The position numbers were made by a program, and so were the translations under genes. A stretch of DNA of 64,000 bases from Pengzhenrongella sp031582905 (GTDB lineage: Bacteria > Actinomycetota > Actinomycetes > Actinomycetales > Cellulomonadaceae), in assembly GCF_031582905.1 (NCBI RefSeq), contig NZ_CP133990.1:2542001-2606000 (forward strand), in the 5' to 3' direction. The notes under the pieces were generated by a model that was not told the origin of the DNA, did no database searches, and saw nothing but the letters and a program-made list of their open reading frames with translations. Position 1 is the first letter of the stretch. Each line of letters begins with the position of its first letter. Of the stretch, positions 27,751 through 36,188 are shown piece by piece.

Positions 27751-27954
27751 ATGACCACCGACGCCAACCCCGCTCCGATCACCTTCTCGCTTCCCGGTTC
27801 CACCCGCGTGCTGTCTGCCCTGCGCCGGACGCTGCGCACCCGCCCGGCCGGCGACGGCATCCGCGACGCCGCTCGCGAGCTCCCCGGCTTCCCCACGGCC
27901 CACCGCGGCGCCTTCACGGTCGCGCTGCTCGCGGACAGCCGCCCAGCTGCCTGA
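27751..27954 (+). CDS. Small hypothetical protein
   Basis: A 67-residue ORF: MTTDANPAPITFSLPGSTRVLSALRRTLRTRPAGDGIRDAARELPGFPTAHRGAFTVALL. ATG at 27751. It is basic in the middle, has no membrane helix or signal, and I do not recognise a family. Its divergent placement opposite the LysR gene, with the candidate operator between, makes it a possible regulated target. It could also be a chance ORF in GC-rich DNA; no strong ribosome-binding site is seen. Confidence 0.45.
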   Translation: MTTDANPAPITFSLPGSTRVLSALRRTLRTRPAGDGIRDAARELPGFPTAHRGAFTVALLADSRPAA

Positions 27955-28008
27955 CCTCCCGCGCACCCCGGTCGCGGGGCGCCCCGGGCGCACCCACCAC
28001 GTGCCGGG

Positions 28009-28613
28009 TCAGATCCACCCGTGGCGACGCGCGACGTGCACGGCCTCGTGCCGGTTCGCCGCACCGAGCTTGCCCGCGGCTGCGGAGAGGTAGTTGCGCA
28101 CGGTGCCCGGGCTGAGGTGAGCCCGCTGGGCGATCTCCTCGACCCCGGCGCCGTCGGCGGCGAGCTCCAAGACGTCCGCCTCGCGCGGGGTGAGCGGTGA
28201 CTCCCCGCGCTGATCGCCTCGGCGGCGAGCTCGGGGTCGACGTACCGGCCGCCGCCGTGCACCTGCCGGACGACGTCGGCAAGCACGCGCGCGGACACGG
28301 TCTTGGGCAGGAACCCGGCCACGCCCGCGGTGAGCGCCCGCTTGAGGTAGCCGGGGCGGCCGTGGCTGGTGACGATGACGGTGCGGCAGCCCGGCACCTC
28401 CGCGGTGAGCCGCTGAGCGGCGGCGATGCCGTCCAGCCCCGGCATCTGCAGGTCGAGCACGGCGACGTCGGGGCGGTGCAGCCGCCCGGCGTCCACCGCC
28501 TCCGTCCCCGATGCGGCGGTCGCGACGACCTCCAGGTCGCCCTCGAGCCCGAGCAGCCCGGCCAGGGCGTCGCGGATGAGGGTCTCGTCGTCGGCCAGCA
28601 GGATGCGGATCAT
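28009..28613 (-). CDS. LuxR/NarL-family response regulator (apparent frameshift)
   Basis: A ~201-residue two-component regulator. Receiver domain: MIRILLADDETLIRDALAGLLGLEGDLEVVATA with the acidic pair, phospho-acceptor Asp in VAVLDLQMPGLDG, Thr in VIVTSHGR and Lys in FLPKTV. The frame breaks at the C-run 28203-28206; adding one base continues into an intact LuxR HTH (GESPLTPREADVLELAADGAGVEEIAQRAHLSPGTVRNYLSAAAGKLGAANRHEAV). ATG at 28613 overlaps the kinase stop (ATGA). Last gene of the ABC/kinase/regulator operon. Confidence 0.92.
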
Positions 28614-29823
28614 GGTGCGCCCATGCTGCCAGCCGCCCGGAGCGGCACGGTCGCCCGCAACGTGAACCGGTCCCCGCCTGCGTCGGTGGCCAGGGTGCCG
28701 CCGACCTGCGCGAGGCGCTCGGTCAGGCCGATGAGCCCGGAGCCGGGCGTCCCCGCCGGGCCCGCCGGCACGCCGTCGTTGGTCACGGTCAGCACCGCCC
28801 TCGCGTCGCCCCCGTCCCCCGCGACGTCCAGGTCGATCGTGCAGCGCCGGGCGTGCGCGTGCCGGACGACGTTCGTCACCGCCTCCCGCACCACCCAGGC
28901 GACGGCCTGCTGGACGGCGTCGGGCAGGCGGGCGTCCTCGCCGATGACCCGGGTGTCGATGCCCGCCGACCGCAGGACCGACCGGGCGCCGGCGAGCTCG
29001 GCGGCGAGGTCGGGGGTGCGCAGCCCGGACACGACGCCGCGCACCTCGCGCAGCGAGTCCTGGGCGAGCTCGCGGACCTCGGTCATCTGGTCGACGGCAC
29101 CGTCCTGACCGCGCCGGGCGAGCTCGGCGGCCAGCTCGCTCTTGACGGCGATGGCGGACAGGGTGCGCCCGACGACGTCGTGCAGGTCGCGGGAGAACCG
29201 CAGCCGCTCCTCGGCGACGGCGAGCCGGGCGTGGACGGTCCGGGACCGCTCCTGCTCCCAGACGACGCCGAGCATCCAGACCGACAGCCGGAAGCTCAGG
29301 GTCATCCCCCAGGCGATGAGCGCGGCGAGCGCGCCGGGGACCCACGCCGCCGGGTCGCCGGCCGCGGTCTCGGTGATTCCCACGACCAGGCCGATCGCGA
29401 GGCTGCACACCAGCAGGGTGCGCGCGCCGAGCACGAGGGAGACCGCGAGGACCGCGACCGTCAGCGTGAGCAGCAGCGCGAGCGAGCGCACCGCCCGCTC
29501 GGGTTCGACCTGCATCGGCAGGCCGACCACGGCGACGGTGACGGCCGGGAGGGTGGTGGCCGCGAGCACGGTGAGCCACCCCGGGACAGCGGCGCGCCGA
29601 CGACCTCGTGGCGCAGACCCGTCCGCACGACGCCGATCGCGGCGACGGTCTGCGCGAGCGAGAGGGCGACGTAGGCGGCCGCGCCCGCGGTCAGCACGCC
29701 CGTGACCACCGAGAGCGCGACGAGCGGCGCCCCGGCGAGCAGCAGGTACAGGGTCCAGCGCGTGTACGTGTCCACCCGCTGCGGGTCGGACTGCCGTCGC
29801 CAGGCGGTGAGCATGCCGGTCAT
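28610..29823 (-). CDS. Sensor histidine kinase, HisKA_3/DesK-like (apparent frameshift)
   Basis: About 404 residues. N-terminal membrane region of ~5-6 helices (e.g. WTLYLLLAGAPLVALSVVTGVLTAGAAAYVALSLAQTVAAIGVV and LLTLTVAVLAVSLVLGARTLLVCSLAIGLVVGI), then the HisKA_3 phospho-acceptor ERLRFSRDLHDVVGRTLSAIAVKSELA and an HATPase domain with AVAWVVREAVTNVVRHAHARRC and GSGLIGLTERLAQVGG. The frame breaks at about 29579-29585; one base restores SRGWLTVLAATTLPAV. ATG 29823 has GGGAGG upstream. No extracellular loop of note: it probably senses the membrane or its partner transporter. Confidence 0.9.
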
Positions 29824-29883
29824 GCGCTCACCCTCCCAGGTCGGCCACCGGCGTCCGGTCGCGTCACCGCGGGAGTCCGTGCG

Positions 29884-30720
29884 TCACCGGCGCGGCTCCC
29901 ACCGCATGCGGCTCCGGGCGAACCACACGCCGTTGACCGTCCAGAGCACCAGGCAGAGCAGCGGCTGACCGACCCCGGACCAGCTGAGGTCCGGGCCCGA
30001 GCCGCCGCCGAAGCCGGCTTCGAGCAGGGCGACCACCGGGTACATCGGGGTCCACACGGCGATCGCCGTGACGACGTCGGGCAGGGCCTCGAGCGGGATC
30101 GTGAAGCCGGACAGCGCGGTCGCCACGAGGAGCACGGGCATCGTGGTGAGCTGGGCGGACTCGACCGTCCGGGTCAGCGCCGAGCTGGCCACCGCGAGCA
30201 GGACGAACACCACCACGCCGCCGACGACGCCGGAGAGCAGCCACTGCGGGTGGGTCACCGGGGGCAGGTCGAGCCACACCGCCACAGCGACCGCGCCGAG
30301 GCCGAGCTGCGCGAGGAGGATCGCGACGGCCGGGACCGCGCAGGCCACGACGACCTCGACGGGTGTCACCTCGCCGGTGAGCAGCCGTTTGAGGACGAGC
30401 TCCTCGCGCCGCGCGACGAACGTCGTCGTGAGGTTGTAGTAGACGACGAACAGCAGCGCGACGGCGACCAGCGAGGTGAGCGTGAAGGCGCCGACGGCGC
30501 GGGCGCCGCCGTCGTCGGTGAGCGTCCCGGCCATCGCCCACGCGAGCGAGCCGACGGTCGCCGGGGCGAGGCCGACCGCGATGACGAGCGTCGTGCGGTT
30601 GCGCAGGAGCAGGAGCATCTCCGCGCGGGCGAGCGCGGCGACACGTCGCGTCGACGACGCCCGGCGGGGCGCGACGGCTGTCGGGATGGGGGCGGACGGC
30701 GAGCCGGCGAGGGTGGTCAT
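29884..30720 (-). CDS. ABC-2 type transporter permease
   Basis: A 278-residue protein with six predicted helices: TTLVIAVGLAPATVGSLAWAMAG, VGAFTLTSLVAVALLFVVYYNLTTTF, VVVACAVPAVAILLAQLGLGAVAVAVWL, WLLSGVVGGVVVFVLLAVASSAL, LTTMPVLLVATALSGFTIPLEALPDVV and a C-terminal helix. FVARREELVLKRLLTGEV is the conserved cytoplasmic element of ABC-2 exporters of the DrrB/NatB kind. ATG at 30720 overlaps the ATPase stop by four bases. Its kinase partner begins 60 bases downstream. Substrate unknown. Confidence 0.9.
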   Translation of the reverse strand: MTTLAGSPSAPIPTAVAPRRASSTRRVAALARAEMLLLLRNRTTLVIAVGLAPATVGSLAWAMAGTLTDDGGARAVGAFTLTSLVAVALLFVVYYNLTTTFVARREELVLKRLLTGEVTPVEVVVACAVPAVAILLAQLGLGAVAVAVWLDLPPVTHPQWLLSGVVGGVVVFVLLAVASSALTRTVESAQLTTMPVLLVATALSGFTIPLEALPDVVTAIAVWTPMYPVVALLEAGFGGGSGPDLSWSGVGQPLLCLVLWTVNGVWFARSRMRWEPRR

Positions 30721-31735
30721 CGGGAGCCTCCGGAGAGCGGGGCGGCGGCGTGGATCGCGGGTGTGGGTGCGGGTGCGGGTGCGGGTGCGGATGCGCTTAC
30801 GGGTGCGGGTGCACCCTGCGCGACGGCGAGGAAGGCGCGCTCGAGGGACGCCGGACTGGCGTCGAGGTCGGTGAGGACCGCGCCGGTCTCCGCGGCCCGG
30901 TCGAGCAGGCGGGTGAGGGTGGTCTGCAGGTCGTGCGTCGTCAGGTCGACCCCGGACGCGTCGGAGCGCGGCGCGGCGGCCAGCGCCGGCAGGTCGGCGA
31001 GGTGCGCGGGGTCGCGCAAGGCCGCGTCGGCGGTCCGGTAGCGGATGCCGGCCGGCTCCCCGGCGACGAGGTCGGCGACGGTGCCGGTCCGCACGACCCG
31101 GCCGTCGTGCAGGATCGCGAGGCGGTCGGCGAGCCGTTCCGCCTCCTCGAGGTAGTGCGTGGTGAGGACGACCGTGGTGCCGTCGTCCAGCAGGCGGCGC
31201 ACGAGGTCCCACGCGTCGTGCCGGGACTGCGGGTCCAGGCCGGTGGTGGGCTCGTCGAGGAACAGCACCTCGGGGCGGCCGAGGAGCGCGAGCGCGAGGT
31301 CGAGCCGTCGGCGCTCCCCGCCGGAGAGGGCCTTCACCGCGACGTCCGCCCGCCCACCGAGGGCCACGAGGTCGAGCGCCTCGCCCACGGGCATGGGTGC
31401 GCCGAGCGTGCCCGCCCACATGCGTGCGGTCTCGACGGTCGTGAGGTCGGACGGGAAGCCCGCCTCCTGCAGCATGATCCCGGTGCGTGGACGGACGTGG
31501 GCCCGCTCGCGGTACGGGTCGTGCCCGAGGACGCGGACCCGCCCCGCGCTGGGGGTGCGATGCCCTCGATCACCTCGAGGAGCGACGTCTTCCCGGCGCC
31601 GTTCGTGCCGAGCAGCGCGAACAGCTCGCCGCGGCGCACGTGCAGGTCGACGCCCCGGACGGCCTCGAAGGACGCCGAGCCGCGGCCGTAGGTGCGGCGC
31701 ACGCCCTGGACGGTGATGACGTGGTCGGTGTGCAT
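30717..31735 (-). CDS. ABC transporter ATP-binding protein, DrrA/NatA-like (apparent frameshift)
   Basis: About 339 residues. Walker A GTNGAGKTS, signature LSGGERRRLDLALAL, Walker B VLFLDEPTTGLD and H-loop TTHYLEEAERLADR are clear. The C-terminal ~100 residues are the DrrA-type accessory region. MHTDHVITVQGVRRTYGRGSASFEAVRGVDLHVRRGELFALLG begins the protein at 31735. The frame breaks in the G-run 31551-31555; one base joins EGIAPPS to AGRVRVLGHDPYRERAHVRPRTG. The end of the gene contains a GGGTGC hexanucleotide array encoding an Ala-Pro tail. Confidence 0.9.
30765..30812. repeat. Hexanucleotide array in the ABC ATPase 3' end
   Basis: Eight contiguous 6-bp units, six of them exactly GGGTGC (plus strand), encoding an alternating Ala-Pro stretch in the C-terminal tail of the ATPase. 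Changes in unit number would keep the frame. Confidence 0.85.
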
Positions 31736-31814
31736 GCCACCACGCTGCCGTGGCCCCGGGGACGGCGGCAGTGCCGGGGCTCACCGCCTTCGATGCGCTC
31801 CGCACCGTGCGGGC

Positions 31815-31828
31815 ATGACGGATGTCAT
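31815..31828. promoter_or_regulatory. Candidate response-regulator operator ATGAC-N4-GTCAT
   Basis: Perfect 5-4-5 inverted repeat 80 bases upstream of the ABC ATPase start, the first gene of the ABC/kinase/response-regulator operon. LuxR-type regulators commonly bind short inverted repeats of this kind. Confidence 0.5.
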
Positions 31829-31845
31829 ACGGTCCGGGATCGGGC

Positions 31846-32094
31846 TCAGCCGACGTCGTGCGACGCCGGCCGGGCGGTGCCACGTCGCCCGATGAGGTAT
31901 GCCGCCGGCCCGATCAGCGGCACGAGGACGATGACGAGCACGTCGAGGACCCCGCCGGCAGGCGTCCCACGCGCCCGGAACCACTGGACCAGGGCGATGA
32001 GCAGCAGGACGGCGTGGCCCAGCACCACGAGGGACCACGCGACGTCGTAGGCTGCGGGCAGGAACACGGAGGTCCCCTCGTCGTGGTCGGTCAC
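31846..32094 (-). CDS. Small PLDc_N-type membrane protein
   Basis: An 82-residue protein with two membrane helices: AAYDVAWSLVVLGHAVLLLIALVQWF and GGVLDVLVIVLVPLIGPAAYLIGRR. The second helix with PLIGPAAYLIGRR matches the phospholipase-D nuclease N-terminal (PLDc_N) family, which stands alone in many actinobacteria and has no known enzymatic role. GTG at 32094 overlaps the HAD stop by four bases (GTGA), so it is translated with that gene. Confidence 0.8.
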   Translation of the reverse strand: MTDHDEGTSVFLPAAYDVAWSLVVLGHAVLLLIALVQWFRARGTPAGGVLDVLVIVLVPLIGPAAYLIGRRGTARPASHDVG

Positions 32095-32840
32095 GGCGCC
32101 ACCCGCCCGTCCAGCACGCCCGGCAGCTCGTCCAGCCCGCGGATGACGACGACGCCCGCGGCGGCGACCTCCGCCTCGCTCACCGGCACCCGCCGGGGCC
32201 CGGGACGGTCCAGCCACACCCCGGTCAACCCGGCGCGCCGGGCCGCGACGGCGTCGACGTCGAGCTCGTCGCCGACGTAGACGGTGCGGGCGGGGTCCGT
32301 GCCGAGCCGCCGGCACGCCTCGACGAACACACGCGGGTCCGGCTTGCCGAACCCGAGGGTGTCCACGCCGACGAGCATGGGCACCGAGTCGGCCAGGCCG
32401 GCGCGCCCGAGCTTGAGGCTCTGGTAGTCGGTCGCGGCGTTGGAGAGCGCACCGACCGCCAGGCCCGCCGCGAGGAGCTCCTTGACGACGGGGGCCGCGT
32501 CGTCGTGCGCTGCCCAGGCGGCCTGGAAGGCGTCCTCGTAGACGGCGTCCCAGGCGTCGTACGCGGCGTCGTCGAGCACGTCGCCGCCGAAGGAGGCGTG
32601 CATGAGGTTGGCGCGGGCCATCCGCTGCTCGCGGTAGGTCGCCTCGCCGCGGGTGTAGCGGCCGTAGTGGTTCTCGACGTCCGCTCGCCAGTGCACGAGC
32701 AGCTCGGGGTACCGGCCCTCGGGCAGGTCCGACAGGTAGCGCCGCGCCACGACGCCGAGCGCGGACCCGAACGCGCCGCGGGTGTCGACGAGCGTGTCGT
32801 CGATGTCGAACAGGACGCCGTCGACCCCGAGGTCGCTCAC
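32091..32840 (-). CDS. HAD family hydrolase
   Basis: A 249-residue haloacid-dehalogenase-fold phosphatase. Motif I VLFDIDDTLVDTRGAFGSALG holds the nucleophile Asp and acid/base Asp; motif II is GALSNAAT; motif III lysine and motif IV VGDELDVDAVAARRAGLTGVWLDR are present. The all-alpha cap lies between (residues ~25-120). It resembles phosphoglycolate-phosphatase-like HADs. GTG start at 32840 overlaps the gltX stop by four bases, so it is in the gltX operon. Confidence 0.9.
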   Translation of the reverse strand: MSDLGVDGVLFDIDDTLVDTRGAFGSALGVVARRYLSDLPEGRYPELLVHWRADVENHYGRYTRGEATYREQRMARANLMHASFGGDVLDDAAYDAWDAVYEDAFQAAWAAHDDAAPVVKELLAAGLAVGALSNAATDYQSLKLGRAGLADSVPMLVGVDTLGFGKPDPRVFVEACRRLGTDPARTVYVGDELDVDAVAARRAGLTGVWLDRPGPRRVPVSEAEVAAAGVVVIRGLDELPGVLDGRVAP

Positions 32841-34369
32841 TGCTCGGCGTCCGGCAGGGTCGCCCGCAGCGCGCGGAGACGCGCCAGCGAGGAGTCCTTG
32901 CCGAGGATCTCCATCGACTCGAACAGCGGCGGCGACACGCGGCGCCCCGAGACCGCCGTGCGCAGCGGCGCGAACGCGAACCGCGGCTTGATCCCGAGCC
33001 CCTCGACGATCGCGGCCTTGAGCGCGTCCTGAAGGGGCTCGGCGGTGAAGCCGTCCGCCGGGATCGGGTCGAGCGCGGCGAGCGCCGCGTCGAGGACCGA
33101 CGCCGCCTCGGGGCGCAGGGCCGCGAGCGCCTCGGGCTCGAGCACGACGGCGTCGTCGGCCACGAAGAGGAAGCCGAGCATGCCCGGGGCCTCCCCCAGC
33201 AGCGTCATGCGCTCCTGGACGAGCGGGGCGCCGGCGTCGAGCAGCGCCCGGTGCTCGGGGCGCAGGTCCGCGGAGGAGTCGGCGGCCACGACACCGGCCC
33301 GGTGCAGGTACGGCACGAGCCGGTCGCGGAACTCGTCGGGCGGGAGCAGCCGCACGTGCGCGGCGTTGATCGCCTCCGCCTTCTTGAGGTCGAAGCGGGC
33401 CGGGTTCGGGTTGACGTCGACGATGTCGAACGCCGCGACCATCTCCTCGACGGTGAAGATGTCGCGGTCCGGTCCGATGCCCCAGCCGAGCAGCGCGAGG
33501 TAGTTGAGCAGGCCCTCGGGGGTGAACCCGCGCTCGCGGTGCAGGAAGAGGTTGGACTCGGGGTCGCGCTTGGACAGCTTCTTGTTGCCCTCGCCCATGA
33601 CGTACGGCAGGTGCCCGAACACCGGCACCACGCTCGCGACGCCGATCTCGACCAGCGCCCGGTACAGCGCGACCTGACGCGGGGTGGAGGACAGCAGGTC
33701 CTCGCCGCGCAGCACGTGGGTGATGCCCATGAGCGCGTCGTCCACCGGGTTGACCAGGGTGTACAGCGGCTGGCCGTTGCCCCGGACGATGACGTAGTCC
33801 GGCACGGAGCCCGCCTTGAACGTGACGTCGCCGCGCACGAGGTCGGTGAACGTGACGTCGTCGTCGGGCATGCGCAGGCGCAGGACGGGCGCGCGGCCCT
33901 CGCGGCGGAAGGCGGCCTTCTCCTCCTCGGTGGTGTGCCGGTCGGCTCCGTCGTAGCCGAGCTTGGGGTCGCGGCCGGCGGCGCGGTGCCGGGTCTCGAT
34001 CTCCTCCGGCGTCGAGAACGACTCGTAGGCGTACCCGCCGTCGACGAGGCGCTGGACGACGTCGCGGTAGAGGTCCATCCGCTGGGACTGCCGGTACGGC
34101 TCGTGCGGGCCGCCGACCTCGACGCCCTCGTCCCAGTCCAGGCCCAGCCAGCGCAGGGCGTCGAGCAGCTGGCGGTAGCTCTCCTCGCTGTCCCGGGCGG
34201 CGTCGGTGTCCTCGATGCGGAACACGAACGTGCCGCCCACGTGGCGGGCGTACGCCCAGTTGAACAGCGCGGTCCGGATGAGGCCGACGTGCGGCGTCCC
34301 GGTCGGCGAGGGGCAGAACCGGACGCGCACGTCGGATCCGGTGGGGACGGCGCTCGTCGATGAAGTCAC
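32837..34369 (-). CDS. gltX: Glutamyl-tRNA synthetase
   Basis: Charges tRNA-Glu. 510 residues. HIGH-like motif PSPTGTPHVGLIRTALFNWAYARHVGGTFVFRIEDTDAARDSEESY and KMSKS-like motif KKLSKRDPESNLF are clear. GTG at 34369 (VTSSTSAVPTGSDVRVRFCPSPTG) is the natural start; the open frame runs upstream. In actinobacteria without GlnRS this enzyme often also charges tRNA-Gln with Glu for the GatCAB route, which may apply here. The FAH-type gene lies 41 bases upstream. Confidence 0.97.
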   Translation of the reverse strand: MTSSTSAVPTGSDVRVRFCPSPTGTPHVGLIRTALFNWAYARHVGGTFVFRIEDTDAARDSEESYRQLLDALRWLGLDWDEGVEVGGPHEPYRQSQRMDLYRDVVQRLVDGGYAYESFSTPEEIETRHRAAGRDPKLGYDGADRHTTEEEKAAFRREGRAPVLRLRMPDDDVTFTDLVRGDVTFKAGSVPDYVIVRGNGQPLYTLVNPVDDALMGITHVLRGEDLLSSTPRQVALYRALVEIGVASVVPVFGHLPYVMGEGNKKLSKRDPESNLFLHRERGFTPEGLLNYLALLGWGIGPDRDIFTVEEMVAAFDIVDVNPNPARFDLKKAEAINAAHVRLLPPDEFRDRLVPYLHRAGVVAADSSADLRPEHRALLDAGAPLVQERMTLLGEAPGMLGFLFVADDAVVLEPEALAALRPEAASVLDAALAALDPIPADGFTAEPLQDALKAAIVEGLGIKPRFAFAPLRTAVSGRRVSPPLFESMEILGKDSSLARLRALRATLPDAEQ

Positions 34370-34410
34370 CGAGCCAGCGTAGTAGCGCCCCTCCCCTGCC
34401 GTCGGACCCC

Positions 34411-35196
34411 TCAGTCGCGCCGGATCACGGGGTTGCGCAGCACCCCGATCTCCTCGACCTCGACCTCCACGACGTCGCGGTGCACGATCGGCCCGACGCC
34501 GGCCGGCGTCCCGGTGAGGATGACGTCGCCGGGCAGCAGCGTGAAGATCTCCGAGACGTAGGAGATGAGGTACGGGACGTCGAAGATGAGCTGCGAGGTG
34601 CGGCCGTCCTGCTTCGTCTCGCCGTTGACGCGCGCGGTGACCGCCAGGTCCTCGACGTCGAGCCCCGTGACGACCCACGGGCCGAGGGGGCACGCGGAGT
34701 CGAACCCCTTGGCGCGCGTCCACTGGCCGTCGGTCTGCTGCACGTCGCGCGCGGTGACGTCGTTGGCGACCGTGAAGCCGAAGACGGCGTCCATCGCGCG
34801 GTCCGGTGGGACGTCCTTGACGACCTTGCCGATGACGACGGCGAGCTCGGCCTCGTGATGCACGCTCTGGGAGTACGGCGGCAGCACGATGGGGTCGTCC
34901 GGGCCGATCACCGAGGTGTTCGGCTTGAGGAACACGAGCGGGTTCACCGGGACGTCGTTGCCCAGCTCGGCCGCGTGCGCGGCGTAGTTGCGCCCGATGC
35001 CGATGACCTTGGAGCGCGGGATGACCGGGGCGAGGAGCCGGACGGCGTCGTCGGCGAGCGGGATCTCCTCACCGGTGGGCTGCACCGGCGTGTAGATCGG
35101 GTCGCCCGTGATGACGACGAGTCGCTCGGCGCCCTCGGGGCCGTCGACGAGGGCGTAGCGGGGGTCGCCGCCGGTCGTGAATCGTGCGATGCGCAT
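34411..35196 (-). CDS. Fumarylacetoacetate hydrolase family protein
   Basis: A 261-residue FAH-fold enzyme: MRIARFTTGGDPRYALVDG, the conserved KVIGIGRNYAAHAAELGNDVPVNPLVFLKPNTSVIGPDDPIVLP, and metal ligands in HHEAELAVVIGK and the GFTVANDVTARDVQ block; ILTGTPAGVGPI is typical of the YcgM-like/oxaloacetate-tautomerase or 2-hydroxyhepta-2,4-diene-1,7-dioate isomerase group. Exact substrate unknown. ATG at 35196 is preceded by AAGGTGG. FAH upstream of gltX is a common actinobacterial arrangement. Confidence 0.9.
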   Translation of the reverse strand: MRIARFTTGGDPRYALVDGPEGAERLVVITGDPIYTPVQPTGEEIPLADDAVRLLAPVIPRSKVIGIGRNYAAHAAELGNDVPVNPLVFLKPNTSVIGPDDPIVLPPYSQSVHHEAELAVVIGKVVKDVPPDRAMDAVFGFTVANDVTARDVQQTDGQWTRAKGFDSACPLGPWVVTGLDVEDLAVTARVNGETKQDGRTSQLIFDVPYLISYVSEIFTLLPGDVILTGTPAGVGPIVHRDVVEVEVEEIGVLRNPVIRRD

Positions 35197-35235
35197 GGTG
35201 GCCACCTTAGGCGCGGCCCGGGCGCACGTGCCGCG

Positions 35236-36045
35236 TCAGGCGCGGGCGAGGACCTCGCCGTGCAGCACCGCGAACCACCCGTCGGGGTGCAGGCCCCACT
35301 GCCGCCACCCGTCGGCGAGGTGCTCGAGGGCGACGTCGTCGGCGAGGCCGTGCGCGATCGCCTGCTGCGCGAAGTTCGACTCGGTGCACCGCTCGGCCCA
35401 CAGGTCCGACCACCACGCGCGGTCCTCGGGGCTCGCGTAGCACCACACGCCGGCACCGGGCGCGATGCCCTCGCGGTCGAACCCCGCCTCCTGCACCCAG
35501 GACAGCAGCATGCGCCCTGCGTCGGCCTCGGCCCGGTTCGCCTCGGTGACCTCGTGGTAGAGCGCGCGCCACTCGTCCAGGCCCTCCGACGGCGGGTACC
35601 AGGTCATGGCGGAGTAGTCGGCGTCGCGCACCGCGACCAGACCACCGGGGCGGGCGACCCGGCGCATCTCGCGGAGCGCCGCGACGGGGTCGGTGAGGTG
35701 CTGGAGCACCTGGTGGGCGTGCACGACGTCGAACGACGAGTCCTCGTAGGGCAGCGCGTAGACGTCGCCGGCCTGGAAGGTCACGTTGGTCGCACCGGCG
35801 GCGTGCGCCTCCTCGCGTGCGATCTCGACGACGACGGCGGACCGGTCGAGCCCGACGACCTCGCCGGGGGCCACGCGGGAGGCGAGGTCGATGGTGACCG
35901 TGCCCGGGCCGCAGCCGACGTCGAGCAGCCGCTGCCCCGAGGCGAGCGACGGCAGGAGGTAACCCGCGGAGTTCTCGGCGGTACGCCAGCGGTGCGACCG
36001 CAACACGCTCGCGTGGTGTCCGTGGGTGTAGGTGTCCTGGCTCAC
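35236..36045 (-). CDS. SAM-dependent methyltransferase, UbiE-like
   Basis: A 269-residue class I methyltransferase. Motif I RLLDVGCGPGTVTIDLA (~residues 40-56), motif II/III GLDRSAVVVEIAREEAHAAGATNVTFQAGDVYALPYEDSSFDVVHAHQVLQHLTDPVAALREM. The second half has MTWYPPSEGLDEWRALYHEV and YASPEDRAWWSDLWAERCTESNFA, a fairly specific C-terminal domain found in many actinobacterial annotated methyltransferases. GTG at 36045 (VSQDTYTHGHHASVLRSHRWRT). The acceptor is unknown. Divergent from the acyltransferase-like gene. Confidence 0.88.
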   Translation of the reverse strand: MSQDTYTHGHHASVLRSHRWRTAENSAGYLLPSLASGQRLLDVGCGPGTVTIDLASRVAPGEVVGLDRSAVVVEIAREEAHAAGATNVTFQAGDVYALPYEDSSFDVVHAHQVLQHLTDPVAALREMRRVARPGGLVAVRDADYSAMTWYPPSEGLDEWRALYHEVTEANRAEADAGRMLLSWVQEAGFDREGIAPGAGVWCYASPEDRAWWSDLWAERCTESNFAQQAIAHGLADDVALEHLADGWRQWGLHPDGWFAVLHGEVLARA

Positions 36046-36188
36046 CGGTCCAGTAGGCCGGTCGGCCGCCGGAAGTTCAAGTATCGGGACGCGCAGTACC
36101 GGTGGCTGAGACGCCTCGCGTCGGCGGTGCAGCCCCGCGGCACGACGGGTTCCAGCCCCACCCGGAGCGCCGCGCGTACGCTGCCGTC

